Assembly: GCF_907163265.1 (NCBI RefSeq)
Contig: NZ_CAJQUM010000001.1
Location: 2,356,001-2,420,000 of the forward strand
DNA: 64,000 nt
Reading direction: 5' to 3'
From: Georgfuchsia toluolica
Lineage (GTDB): Bacteria > Pseudomonadota > Gammaproteobacteria > Burkholderiales > Rhodocyclaceae
Position 1 is the first letter of the stretch; the number at the start of each line of letters is the position of its first letter. The notes under the pieces are model-generated. The model saw nothing but the letters and a program-made list of their open reading frames with translations. It did no database searches and was not told the origin of the DNA. Shown in pieces: positions 55,801 through 64,000 of this stretch. Position numbers and translations under genes: made by a program.

Positions 55801-57573
55801 TCATGTTCCTCCGCTTTCCAGAGTGCTGGTGTCACCTTCAGGCAGGCCCAATTCGCGCGCCTTCAGCAGCCGACGCATAATCTTGCCGCTGCGCGTGCGC
55901 GGCAGCGTGGGCAGGAAGGCAATCTCCTTGGGCGCCACTGCGGCGCCGAGGCGCTTCCTTGCATGGCCCAGCAACTCCATGCGCAACGCCTCACTCTCAC
56001 TGTAGCCCTGGTTGAGCGAAACAAAAGCCTTGACCATTTCGCCGATCAACGGGTCCGGCTTGCCGATGACGCCGGCCTCCGCGACGGCAGGATGTTCCAT
56101 CAACGCACTCTCGACTTCGAAAGGGCCGATCAGGTGCCCCGCCGACTTGATGATGTCATCAGCACGGCCGACGAACCAATAGTAGCCGTCCGCATCGCAC
56201 CGGGCCAGGTCGCCGGTGAGATACAGCTCGCCGGAAAAGCATTTGCGGTAGCGTTCCTCGTTGTTGAGGTAGCCGCGAAACATCGAGGGCCAGCCGCGGC
56301 GCAAGGCCAGTTCACCTTCAACATCGGGTTTGTCGACGACGGTAACCACGCCGGTCTCCGCATCGTGTCGCACGATGCAGGCGTCGACGCCGGGCAGCGG
56401 CCGTCCCATCGAGCCGGGTTTGATGTCGAAGGCCGGCGTGTTCGCAATCATGATGCCGCCGGTTTCGGTTTGCCACCAATTGTCGTGGATTGGCAGCCCC
56501 AGCACTTCCTTGCCCCAGCGGACCGCCTCCGGATTGAGCGGTTCGCCGACGCTGGCGATGAAGCGCAGGTTGGGAAACCTGTATTTGCGCGCGGCTTCGG
56601 CGCCGGCCTTCATCAGCATGCGTACCGCCGTCGGCGCCGTGTACCAGACGCTGACCTTCTGCTCCTGCAGGATGCCGTACCAGCGTTCGACATCGAATTC
56701 CTCGCGATCGACGATGGAAGTCACGCCATGCAGCAGCGGCGCAATGATGCCGTAGGAGGTGCCGGTCACCCAGCCCGGATCGGCGGTGCACCAGAAGATG
56801 TCGTCCGCATGCAGATCGAGGGCATACTTGCCAGTGGCATGGTGGGTGATCACCGCGCCGTGCACATGGATTGCCCCCTTGGGCATGCCGGTGGTGCCGC
56901 TGGTGAAATGCAGCAGTGCCATGTCATCTGCCGTGGTGCGCTCGATCTCGAATTCGTCGCTCGCTTGCGCCATCAGTCCGGCGAGGTCGAGCGTGCCGGG
57001 AATATTCGTGCTGCCGCCCTCTTCCGCCACCAGCAGCACATGCTGCAGCGAAGGCATTTTGTCGCGCCACTTTGCCACTTTGCGTTGATAGAGCGCATCC
57101 GTGGTGACCAGTACCTTGCCCTGTCCGAGATTCATGCGCGTGGCAATGGGCTCGGGACCGAAGGCGGAGAACAACGGCGAAACCACCGTGCCGTTCTTGA
57201 GGCTACCCAACAGCGCGATGTAGAGCTCGGGGATTCGTCCGGCGATAATGAACAGGCGCTCGTCCCTGCTTACACCGAGCTCGCGCAAGACGTTGGCGAA
57301 GCGATTGGTCAGGCGCGACAGATCGTCGTAAGTGATGTTGCGCGGCGCGGCGGAGCTACTGAGAAAGCGAAAGCTGGTCTTGTCGCGCAATGTTCCGCAA
57401 GCATGCCGATCCACAGCCTCCCAGGCAATGTTGAGGCCGCCGCCGGAAAGGCCCGCGAGTTCGCGGCGCGCCGCCTCCCAAGTGAACGTCCTGCGTTCCT
57501 TGTCGTAATCGACCAGATTCGGCACGACCCGCAGGCCGGCAGTCGTCTTGCGGATAATCAACGACACATCCAT
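55801..57573 (-). CDS. Acetyl-CoA synthetase-like AMP-forming ligase
   Basis: The 590-residue product has the AMP-binding P-loop [11 protein letters not shown] (223-233), [22 protein letters not shown] and the C-terminal [10 protein letters not shown] with the catalytic Lys. It resembles Bacillus AcsA and related acetyl/propionyl ligases rather than the 650-residue proteobacterial Acs, as the N-terminal extension is short. It makes acyl-CoA from a short acid and ATP. AAGGAGA precedes ATG 57573. E1-alpha follows on the same strand after 115 bases. Confidence 0.85.
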   Translation of the reverse strand: MDVSLIIRKTTAGLRVVPNLVDYDKERRTFTWEAARRELAGLSGGGLNIAWEAVDRHACGTLRDKTSFRFLSSSAAPRNITYDDLSRLTNRFANVLRELGVSRDERLFIIAGRIPELYIALLGSLKNGTVVSPLFSAFGPEPIATRMNLGQGKVLVTTDALYQRKVAKWRDKMPSLQHVLLVAEEGGSTNIPGTLDLAGLMAQASDEFEIERTTADDMALLHFTSGTTGMPKGAIHVHGAVITHHATGKYALDLHADDIFWCTADPGWVTGTSYGIIAPLLHGVTSIVDREEFDVERWYGILQEQKVSVWYTAPTAVRMLMKAGAEAARKYRFPNLRFIASVGEPLNPEAVRWGKEVLGLPIHDNWWQTETGGIMIANTPAFDIKPGSMGRPLPGVDACIVRHDAETGVVTVVDKPDVEGELALRRGWPSMFRGYLNNEERYRKCFSGELYLTGDLARCDADGYYWFVGRADDIIKSAGHLIGPFEVESALMEHPAVAEAGVIGKPDPLIGEMVKAFVSLNQGYSESEALRMELLGHARKRLGAAVAPKEIAFLPTLPRTRSGKIMRRLLKARELGLPEGDTSTLESGGT

Positions 57574-57698
57574 GCACTGGCTCTCCTTTCCGGAGTTGCT
57601 CCAACGCCGCCTGCCATTCGGATTCTGCTCGATGCATGATCCTTTGGATTGGACTGTTTGCCTGAAATCTTATTCCGATCCGTCATGGAATAGTGTGA

Positions 57699-57717
57699 CC
57701 ATTGTCAACAACAATGG
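57699..57717. promoter_or_regulatory. Palindromic site between divergent genes
   Basis: CCATTGT (57699-57705) and ACAATGG (57711-57717) form a perfect 7-base inverted repeat with spacer CAACA. It lies in the 204-base gap between the acetyl-CoA synthetase and the hydrolase genes. It is a plausible operator for an unknown regulator; no other signal was recognised in this gap. Confidence 0.45.
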
Positions 57718-57777
57718 CTGCACCAGCTGATAACGTGTACCCATCCTCCATCTGGGTGCCACCAATCCAGGTTTGCT

Positions 57778-58440
57778 ATGCAAGTATCATCGCATGTCGA
57801 TATCTGCATACCGGCCGATGGCCGGAAATTGCAGGGCGAGTTGACCGTGCCGCGCAACGCAAGCGGTATCGTTGCGTTCGCGCACGGCAGCGGCAGCAAC
57901 CGGCACAGTCCACGCAACCAATTCGTTGCCCGCGAATTGCAGCGGGCAGGAGTGGCGACGCTGCTGCTCGATCTACTTGAAGAAGAGGAGACGGCGGACC
58001 CTGATAAGGTCATTGATCTCGGCATGCTCGCCGAACGGCTGCTGGCGGCAACGCGCTGGATCGGCGACAACCCGGCCACCGCTTCGCTTGTGCGGGGATA
58101 TTTCGGCGCCAGCACTGGAGCGGCGGTGGCGCTCGTCGCCGCAGCTTGCAACACCGACGATGTGTCTGCAGTCGTGTCCAGAAGCGGCCGTCCCGACCTG
58201 GCGAAGCACTGGTTGCCGCAAGTGAAAGCACCGACGCTGCTGATTGTCGGCGGCAACGACGCGCCGGTGCTGCAATGGAACCGCGATGCATATCGGTGCC
58301 TGAGCGTCGAAAAGGAGTTGATCGTGGTGCCGAACGCGACTCATTTGTTTGAAGAGCCGGGGACGCTGGAGGAAGTGGCGCGGCATGCCTGCCGCTGGTT
58401 CGTCCGCCATCTCGCTGCAAAGGCGATCGGCGATGCGTGA
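57778..58440 (+). CDS. Dienelactone-hydrolase-like alpha/beta hydrolase
   Basis: The 220-residue product has a GASTG nucleophile elbow (RGYFGASTGAAVAL, Ser near 111), the FAHGSGSNRHSPRNQFVAREL oxyanion region (pieces overlap) and PNATHLFEEPG with the catalytic His. It is similar to DLH family proteins often fused to a phosphoribosyltransferase, here next to a PRPP-synthetase gene. No signal peptide. It overlaps that gene by 8 bases, so the two are probably co-translated. Confidence 0.8.
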   Translation: MQVSSHVDICIPADGRKLQGELTVPRNASGIVAFAHGSGSNRHSPRNQFVARELQRAGVATLLLDLLEEEETADPDKVIDLGMLAERLLAATRWIGDNPATASLVRGYFGASTGAAVALVAAACNTDDVSAVVSRSGRPDLAKHWLPQVKAPTLLIVGGNDAPVLQWNRDAYRCLSVEKELIVVPNATHLFEEPGTLEEVARHACRWFVRHLAAKAIGDA

Positions 58441-59335
58441 AATCGCGCTGATTGCCGGCGATGCGCATCCCGAACTGGGACGCGGCATTGCGGATTCGAT
58501 GGGGGCGACCTTGATCCCCGTCTCGATCTCGGTATTCGCCGACGGCGAGACGCGAATCCGCATCGAGGCCTCGGTTCGCAATACCGATCTGTACATCGTG
58601 CAGCCGACTTCCACGCCGACCAGCGAGCGCCTGATGACGCTGGCGCTGATCGCCGACGCGGCGCGCGCTGCGGGGGCTGCGCGGGTGACGGCGGTGGTGC
58701 CTTACTTCGGTTATGCGCGGCAGGACGCGCGCAAGAACCCCGGCGAACCGCTTTCGGCACGGCTGGCGGCGCATATCCTGCATTGCGCCGGCATTGGCCG
58801 GGTCGTCGCGCTGGAATTGCACTCGCCGGCGCTGGAAAATGCCTTCGACATGCCGCTGCTACACCTCAGCGCCGACAACCTGATGCTGCCCGTGATCCGC
58901 AGTTGGAACATTGCCGATCTGGCAATCGTTTCGCCGGATGCCGGTGGCTTCAAGCGCGCGCAGCGCTATGCGACGGCGCTGACAAAGCCCTTGGCAGTGG
59001 TCGCCAAGACCCGTCCCTGCGCGGACGTTGCCGTCACGCTGCAAATCCTGGGCGAGGTGCGCGGATGCACTTGCCTCATCGTGGATGACATGGCGAGTAC
59101 CGGCGGCACCATTGCCGGCGCCGCCTGCGCATTGTTCGCTGCCGGCGCCAAAGAGGTCAGCGCACTCTTCATCCATGCCGTCATGGCGACGGGCGCGCTG
59201 GACAGAATTTGCGCCGCCTCGGTACGACGGATTGTTACCACCGACAGCGTGTGCTGCGATGCCGATCCGCGTGTCGAAGTCGTGCCGATCGCCCGGTTCC
59301 TGGCGCAAGCCATGATGTCGGACCGCTTGCCGTGA
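58433..59335 (+). CDS. Ribose-phosphate diphosphokinase-like enzyme
   Basis: From ATG 58433 the product has 300 residues: FADGETRIRIEASVRNTDLY, VPYFGYARQDARKNPGEPLS and the PRPP loop CLIVDDMASTGGTIAGAA. It resembles PRPP synthetases (class II/III type), but the usual HAGQIQGFF loop is replaced by LHSPALENAF. It may act on a phosphorylated ribose in salvage rather than as the housekeeping Prs. The upstream part of the frame is the preceding gene. Confidence 0.8.
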   Translation: MREIALIAGDAHPELGRGIADSMGATLIPVSISVFADGETRIRIEASVRNTDLYIVQPTSTPTSERLMTLALIADAARAAGAARVTAVVPYFGYARQDARKNPGEPLSARLAAHILHCAGIGRVVALELHSPALENAFDMPLLHLSADNLMLPVIRSWNIADLAIVSPDAGGFKRAQRYATALTKPLAVVAKTRPCADVAVTLQILGEVRGCTCLIVDDMASTGGTIAGAACALFAAGAKEVSALFIHAVMATGALDRICAASVRRIVTTDSVCCDADPRVEVVPIARFLAQAMMSDRLP

Positions 59336-59550
59336 TGGCCGCCCGCAGCATGGGCGCCATGGGCAATCAGGTGCATGATGCCCACGTTTTTTTGTTGGGC
59401 AACGATACTTCATTGCGTTTCGTCAACCCCAATGCGGCAGACTGAAATCTATTATTCAGATATATGGCAGCGGGTGACCCCAAGGCCGTGCGGGTCTTTG
59501 CAGGAGCGGCCTTGCGACCAGTGCCGGAGACATGAAAAGGAGTCCGCGAA

Positions 59551-60057
59551 ATGCGCCAAGAATTTGGCATGCCCCTCATAGTGGGAATGATACTGTTGGC
59601 TGGGTGTACAACCATGCCTGCCGGACCGAGCGTCATGGCGTTGCCCGGCTCAGGTAAAACCTTCGATCAGTTTCGGCTGGATGACTTCGATTGCCGGCAA
59701 TACGCCCAGGCCCAAGTCGGAGGAGCCACGGCAAATCAGGCCGCCACGGACGCAGGAATTCGCAGCGCGGTGGTGGGGACAGCCGTGGGCGCCGCCGCCG
59801 GAGCCGCATTGGGTGGCCGCGATAGTGCGGGAGAAGGCGCGGCCGCCGGCCTGCTGGTCGGCAGCATGGCCGGTGCCGGTGCTGCCGAGGGTTCGGCATA
59901 CGGGATTCAGCGTCGCTACGACATTGCCTACATCCAGTGCATGTATGCCAAGGGTGAGCAGGTTCCGGTTCCGGCTGGATTTTCCGCAAGAATGCCCCAG
60001 TCGTCGAATGTGCCGCCGCCACAGCCATCAGGAGTTCCACCCCCGCCGCCCCGTTGA
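59551..60057 (+). CDS. Glycine-zipper-type outer-membrane lipoprotein
   Basis: The 168-residue product has a lipobox (ILLAGC, Cys19) and then a Gly/Ala-rich region (GAAAGAALGGRDSAGEGAAAG) with small-xxx-small spacing as in glycine-zipper domains, and a Pro-rich tail. Members are anchored in the outer membrane and may form small helical bundles. AGGAGTCC precedes ATG 59551. The preceding stretch 59336-59550 contains no gene. Confidence 0.75.
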   Translation: MRQEFGMPLIVGMILLAGCTTMPAGPSVMALPGSGKTFDQFRLDDFDCRQYAQAQVGGATANQAATDAGIRSAVVGTAVGAAAGAALGGRDSAGEGAAAGLLVGSMAGAGAAEGSAYGIQRRYDIAYIQCMYAKGEQVPVPAGFSARMPQSSNVPPPQPSGVPPPPPR

Positions 60058-60111
60058 GCGCCATGCGTTCAGCGGGCAGGAATTTCCTCTCATTCCAAAA
60101 AAGGAGATGCC

Positions 60112-60555
60112 ATGAATGCCAAGATCTTCATTCCCGCAATTTTGTCCGCTGCGCTCATCGCGGTTCCTCCCGCCATCGCGGCCGGCCCCCATTGGCAGAA
60201 TAAGGACATTCGTCATTTTCAGGACCGCGACGTTCATCGCTGGGCGACCGGTCACTGGTATCACGGCCACCATGACGGCCGACTCGGCTGGTGGTGGGTG
60301 GTCGGCCCGGCTGTCGCTACCGCTTTGTGGTATTCCTATCCGGCACCGGTCTATCCCTATCCCGACCCTTATGTGCCGGCACCGATGGTCGTTGTGCCGG
60401 CGCCAACCCAGATGATTCAGCAAGCCCCGCTGCTGGCTGAGCCCGCGGCGCCGTCAGTCTGGTATTTCTGTCAATCAAGCGGCAAATACTATCCCTATAC
60501 GGCGGCGTGCCCTGAAGGCTGGAAGACGGTCCCGGCGACGCCACCCAGCCAGTAG
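60112..60555 (+). CDS. Small exported Pro/Tyr/His-rich protein, unknown function
   Basis: The 147-residue product has a signal peptide (cleavage near AIA-A, about 23), a His/Trp-rich stretch (GHWYHGHHDGRLGWWWVVGP) and a Pro/Tyr-rich middle. The C-terminus has YFCQSSGKYYPYTAACPEGW with two cysteines. It is probably periplasmic or surface-located. AAAGGAG is 6 bases before the ATG. It follows the lipoprotein gene by 54 bases. Similar small proteins are widespread in betaproteobacteria. Confidence 0.7.
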   Translation: MNAKIFIPAILSAALIAVPPAIAAGPHWQNKDIRHFQDRDVHRWATGHWYHGHHDGRLGWWWVVGPAVATALWYSYPAPVYPYPDPYVPAPMVVVPAPTQMIQQAPLLAEPAAPSVWYFCQSSGKYYPYTAACPEGWKTVPATPPSQ

Positions 60556-60636
60556 CAGGGCGACCAAACGCAGCACGGCGCCTGTCCTTCGATGCTGGTG
60601 CAGTTGATTTCACCATTCGATTTTGTGGGAGGTTAA

Positions 60637-61080
60637 ATGTTCAGACATATTCTCGTACCCACCGATGGCTCCGGGCTTTCGACAAAGATAGTCAACCAAG
60701 CTGTTGGATTTGCCAAGGATGCCGGGGCCAAAATTACTTTCTACTTTGCCAAGCCGGATTGTCCGGTCGCCTTTTATGCGGGAATGGATACTATTGATCC
60801 GTTGACCCTGGAAAGTCTTGCCAATATGACGGAACAACAGGCGGAACAGATACTCGCTGCATGCGAAAAATTGGCGCGGGATGCCGGCGTGACCTGTGCC
60901 AGGGCAAGTACGGTCAGCGATTCTCCCTACCGGGGCATCATCGATGCCGCTGCATCCAATGGCTGCGACCTGATCTTCATGGCATCGCACGGCCGCCATG
61001 GCCTCAACGCCTTGCTGCTGGGATCGGAAACCAGCAAGGTGCTGGCACATGCCACTATCCCGGTGCTGGTCAGTCGCTGA
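60637..61080 (+). CDS. Universal stress protein (UspA family)
   Basis: The 147-residue product begins FRHILVPTDGSGLSTKIVNQ and has GCDLIFMASHGRHGLNALLL followed by GSETSKVLAHATIPVLV, the GxxG...G(S/T)-type ATP-binding loop of UspA proteins. It is cytoplasmic and usually expressed in stationary phase or under stress. GGGAGG precedes the ATG. Confidence 0.9.
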   Translation: MFRHILVPTDGSGLSTKIVNQAVGFAKDAGAKITFYFAKPDCPVAFYAGMDTIDPLTLESLANMTEQQAEQILAACEKLARDAGVTCARASTVSDSPYRGIIDAAASNGCDLIFMASHGRHGLNALLLGSETSKVLAHATIPVLVSR

Positions 61081-61210
61081 CGGGAAGATGAGCTCCGGTC
61101 GGAGTTCGGGTTTCTTGTAGAACGTCCCGCAGCCGGTAATACAGCATCTCCAGCATCAGCATCTGGGCAAGTAGAAATACGCCATTCAGGAACAGTAGGC
61201 AGTACTTCAT
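61070..61210 (-). CDS. Possible 46-residue small membrane protein
   Basis: Reading the minus strand from ATG 61210 gives MKYCLLFLNGVFLLAQMLML with a hydrophobic N-terminal segment and then a charged tail, stopping at 61070 inside the uspA 3' end. There is no good ribosome-binding sequence and I know no family. It could be noise. Confidence 0.25.
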   Translation of the reverse strand: MKYCLLFLNGVFLLAQMLMLEMLYYRLRDVLQETRTPTGAHLPVSD

Positions 61211-61225
61211 GGGACGTGGAAAAAT

Positions 61226-61329
61226 CCGATCGGACAGTCCCCCGTTTGAATCTCCCTGTTACCAGGGAACAAACGACGCTCATCGCGATCCCGAAGGGTC
61301 AGGTCAAGCTCGGGGGACTGTCCAATCGG
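61226..61329. repeat. MITE-like element with 19-bp inverted repeats
   Basis: The ends CCGATCGGACAGTCCCCCG (61226-61244) and the complement of 61311-61329 (CCGATTGGACAGTCCCCCG) differ at only one position. The 104 bases between the outer ends carry no gene. It could be a non-autonomous transposable unit moved by a transposase elsewhere. The rest of the 526-base gap (61081-61606) contains no gene that I recognise. Confidence 0.7.
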
Positions 61330-61606
61330 GTCTTTCACTTGAATCATAGTCTGGCAGGCATCGCGTATATTGATTATCGTCACTAAACCTCACTGCGCTG
61401 GCCGGACACGAACGACGCACTCAAGAAGATACCCGCGGCCCGATAAGAATTCATTTTCTGCCTGCCATCGTCAGCCTCCGCATTTTCAGAGCAATTGGTG
61501 ACTTCCATCATTGTCTTGCCGTAACCGAAGAGCATAATCAGGTTCGAATGGGGAAGAAAGGGCAGTTGATGCTGCTACCAACGCCGCCGGCCAAGTTGTG
61601 CTTCAC

Positions 61607-64000
61607 ATGAACAGAATTCAAGCCCCCTGTCCTGAAACGTCCGAGGCGCGCCTGACCCGCATCATCGGCGAGATGCTGGCCGAGTTGCGTGGCCAGCTCG
61701 TGCCGCGCGTATCGCTCGACGACAACCTGGAACACGAACTGGGCATCGACAGCCTGGCGCGCGTGGAGCTGGTCCTGCGCATCGAGAGTACCTTCGAAGT
61801 ACGCCTGCCCGAAACGCTCGTCGCCGATGCGCGCACGCCGCGCGATCTGCTGCGCGCGCTGGCCGCCGCATCCCCGCGCGTGGCGTTCGACCTGGCGCAG
61901 GCGCGCGAGCTGACGCCGCGCATCGATGAAGCCGGGGAGCCGCGCGAAGCCGGGACGCTGCCCGACGTACTCGAATGGCATGTCGCGCGCCATCCTGATC
62001 GCCTGCACATCAGCCTGCTGGAGCAGGACGAACATGCCGAGCCGCTCACCTATGGCGCACTGGCCGATGAGTCGCGGGCCGTCGCGAACGGGCTGGCAGC
62101 GCATGGGATCGAGTCCGGTCAGACGGTCGTAATCATGCTGCCGACGAGCCGCGATTTCTTTCTCGCTTTCATCGGAACGCTGCTCGCGGGCGGCGTACCG
62201 GTGCCGATCTATCCGCCGTTCCGCTGGACGCAGATCGAAGAGCATTTGCGGCGGCAGGCCGCCATCCTTGCCAACTGCGCCGCACCGTTGCTGGTCACGC
62301 TGGCGAGCGCGCAACCCGTCGCGCGGCTGCTGCAGGCACAGGTGCCGTCCCTGCGCCACGTGTTGGATGTCGCTGATCTGGTGTCATCAAGACACCACGC
62401 AGGGCATGTCGCCGCCAGCGCCACCGCGCTCATCCAGTACACTTCGGGCAGCACCGGGCAGCCGAAGGGCGTGGTGCTCACGCATGTCAACCTGCTTGCC
62501 AACATCCGGGCGATGGGAGAGGCGGCGCAGGCCAGTTCACACGATGTCTTCGTGAGCTGGCTGCCGCTCTACCACGACATGGGTCTCATCGGTGCCTGGC
62601 TCGGCAGTCTGTATTACGGCATTCCCCTGGTGCTGATGCCGCCGCAGAGTTTCCTCGGTCGTCCGGCACGCTGGCTGTGGGCCATCCACCATCATCGCGG
62701 CACGATTTCCGCCGGCCCCAACTTCGCCTATGAAATGCTCGCAGCGAAGGTTCCCGACGATGAATTGCGCGGACTCGATCTGTCGAGCTGGCGTCTCGCT
62801 TTCAACGGCGCCGAGCCGGTGCGCGCCGCGACGCTCGACAAATTCGCGGGGCGCTTCGCCTCGCATGGCTTCGACGCCCGCGCGCTGGCGCCGGTGTACG
62901 GGCTGGCCGAATCCGGACTCGGGCTGACTTTCTCGCCGCTCGGGCGCGCGCCGCTGGTCGATCGCATCGACACCGCATCGCTTGCACGCGAGGGGCGCGC
63001 GCAATTCGTTGCCGCCGACGCGCTTCCGGCAATGGATGTGGTGAGTTGCGGACGGCCATTGCGCGCTCATCAGGTGCGCATTGTGGACGCGCTTGGAGGT
63101 GAGGCGCCGGAGCGCGTTGAAGGACGCATCGAGTTCCGCGGACCCGCGGCCACGGCGGGCTATTTCGACAACCCCGAGGCAACCGCGAAGCTGATCCACG
63201 AAGGCTGGCTCGACACAGGCGATGTCGGTTACCTCGCGGCGGGCGAGCTCTACATCACCAGTCGGGTCAAGGACCTCATCATCCGCGGCGGCCAGCACAT
63301 TCATCCCTACGACCTGGAGGAATCAGTCGGCGCCCTGCCGGGCGTACGCAAGGGCTGCGTCGCGGTCTTCGGCGCCACGGACAGGGCAAGCGGCGGCGAG
63401 CGCGTCGTCGTGGTCGCCGAAACACGCGCGGTCGGAGACGAGGCCCGGCTTGCCCTGCGGCGCAGGATTGCCGAACTGGCGAATGCCCAGCTCGGTGTGC
63501 CGGCTGATGACATCGTACTGGTCGGCGAGCGCGTGATCCTCAAGACTTCGAGCGGAAAGATTCGTCGTGCCGCCTGTCGCGAACTCTACGAGCGCGGCTT
63601 GCTCGGTGCAGCGCAGCGCCCGGTCACCCTGCAGTTGGGTCGGCTTGTCTTGAGCGGAATGATCGCAGGTAGTCGTCGGCTCGGCCGCACGGTTGCAGCG
63701 TGGCTACTGGCGGCCTACCTGTGGGGCTTGTTCGCGCTGCTCTCGGTTGTCGCAGTGGCAAGCCTGCTGCTGCCACGGTCCGCACGAAGGGGCACGGTCC
63801 GCAAGCTGGCGCGTCTGTTCATCGCGCTTTCCACCATTCCGGTGCGGGTCGGGGGTGAAGAGCGACTCAGGGGAGCCCTGCCAGCGGTCATCGTCGCCAA
63901 CCATTCGAGCTACTGCGATTTCCTTTTGCTCGCCGCGCTGCAGCCGGCGGAAGCCACATTTGCCGCGAAACGCGAATTCGCGCCGCATCCGTTCATGGGT
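61607..64000 (+). CDS. Acyl carrier-acyl-AMP ligase-PlsC acyltransferase fusion (partial, runs off the end)
   Basis: From ATG 61607 an open frame of 798 codons reaches the window end. Domains in order: ACP (about 12-85, LGIDSL with Ser49); AMP ligase of the fatty-acyl-AMP ligase type (about 120-665, QYTSGSTGQPKGVV at 277-290, NGAEPVR, YGLAESGLG, LKTSSGKI(R)R near the end); membrane segment (about 697-725); then a PlsC-type acyltransferase beginning with NHSSYCD (His766, Asp771, the HX4D motif). It could activate a fatty acid as adenylate, load it on its own ACP and esterify it to a lipid. The C-terminus is outside the window. Confidence 0.85.
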   Translation, partial: MNRIQAPCPETSEARLTRIIGEMLAELRGQLVPRVSLDDNLEHELGIDSLARVELVLRIESTFEVRLPETLVADARTPRDLLRALAAASPRVAFDLAQARELTPRIDEAGEPREAGTLPDVLEWHVARHPDRLHISLLEQDEHAEPLTYGALADESRAVANGLAAHGIESGQTVVIMLPTSRDFFLAFIGTLLAGGVPVPIYPPFRWTQIEEHLRRQAAILANCAAPLLVTLASAQPVARLLQAQVPSLRHVLDVADLVSSRHHAGHVAASATALIQYTSGSTGQPKGVVLTHVNLLANIRAMGEAAQASSHDVFVSWLPLYHDMGLIGAWLGSLYYGIPLVLMPPQSFLGRPARWLWAIHHHRGTISAGPNFAYEMLAAKVPDDELRGLDLSSWRLAFNGAEPVRAATLDKFAGRFASHGFDARALAPVYGLAESGLGLTFSPLGRAPLVDRIDTASLAREGRAQFVAADALPAMDVVSCGRPLRAHQVRIVDALGGEAPERVEGRIEFRGPAATAGYFDNPEATAKLIHEGWLDTGDVGYLAAGELYITSRVKDLIIRGGQHIHPYDLEESVGALPGVRKGCVAVFGATDRASGGERVVVVAETRAVGDEARLALRRRIAELANAQLGVPADDIVLVGERVILKTSSGKIRRAACRELYERGLLGAAQRPVTLQLGRLVLSGMIAGSRRLGRTVAAWLLAAYLWGLFALLSVVAVASLLLPRSARRGTVRKLARLFIALSTIPVRVGGEERLRGALPAVIVANHSSYCDFLLLAALQPAEATFAAKREFAPHPFMG

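Noticed and set aside
55783-57639. 618-residue plus-strand frame opposite the acetyl-CoA synthetase gene
   Set aside because: The ligase on the minus strand has clear motifs and a good ribosome-binding site; this is its antisense shadow.

Overview
This window looks like one contiguous piece of a GC-rich betaproteobacterial chromosome. The gene order recX-lptB-rpoN-hpf-ptsN-hprK, the split E1-alpha/E1-beta pyruvate-dehydrogenase-type genes, the polysaccharide genes and the many short palindromic repeats fit the Rhodocyclales/Nitrosomonadales range. That placement is inference; no rRNA or tRNA gene was recognised.

Layout. (1) 1-19.8 kb is a surface or exopolysaccharide locus. It holds the 3' end of rfbC, a decayed IS5-like transposase, an IS4-family element killed by an in-frame stop, a Wzz-type copolymerase, a frameshifted metallo-beta-lactamase-fold gene, a glycosyltransferase, a translationally coupled cytidylyltransferase/hydroxyacid dehydrogenase/SDR cassette, a flippase, an SGNH protein, a Wzy-like polymerase and a methyltransferase. 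On the minus strand follow a GH16 glycosidase, a second glycosyltransferase, a DUF115 protein, an unusually long WbaP-type initiating transferase, VanZ, a HipBA toxin-antitoxin pair with a multi-copy operator, and galE. (2) 19.9-30.4 kb is housekeeping: a DUF559 gene between inverted palindromic repeats beside a truncated ATPase remnant, then ribB-ribH-nusB-thiL-pgpA-pncC, recA-recX, and lptB-rpoN-hpf-ptsN-hprK. (3) 30.4-38.9 kb carries psiF, a PEBP-family gene, uppP, a DUF1329 gene, an RNB exoribonuclease gene with a repeat inserted in frame, a TonB-like gene, aroE and mtgA. (4) 39.2-46.7 kb carries an LsrF-like aldolase, mtnP, apt, mtnA, a class II aldolase-SDR fusion and cimA. The first five look like a methylthioadenosine/5'-deoxyadenosine disposal pathway ending in an aldolase rather than the classic MtnBCD steps. 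(5) 47-52.2 kb carries a poly-Gly lipoprotein, leuB/leuD/leuC on the minus strand and an MmyB-type regulator. (6) 52.3-57.6 kb is a minus-strand group: acetyl-CoA synthetase, then E1-alpha, E1-beta, E2 and a free-standing acyl carrier protein whose start and stop codons overlap. (7) 57.8-64 kb carries a hydrolase, a PRPP-synthetase-like enzyme, two envelope proteins, UspA, a MITE-like repeat, and an ACP-acyl ligase-PlsC fusion running off the end.

Best leads: the methylthioadenosine-salvage cluster with a fused aldolase-dehydrogenase (39-45 kb); the ACP coupled to a 2-oxoacid dehydrogenase near an ACP-ligase-acyltransferase fusion; the cytidylyltransferase/dehydrogenase/SDR cassette; the six-cysteine extension of WbaP; and palindromic repeats that enter coding sequence or abut truncated genes.
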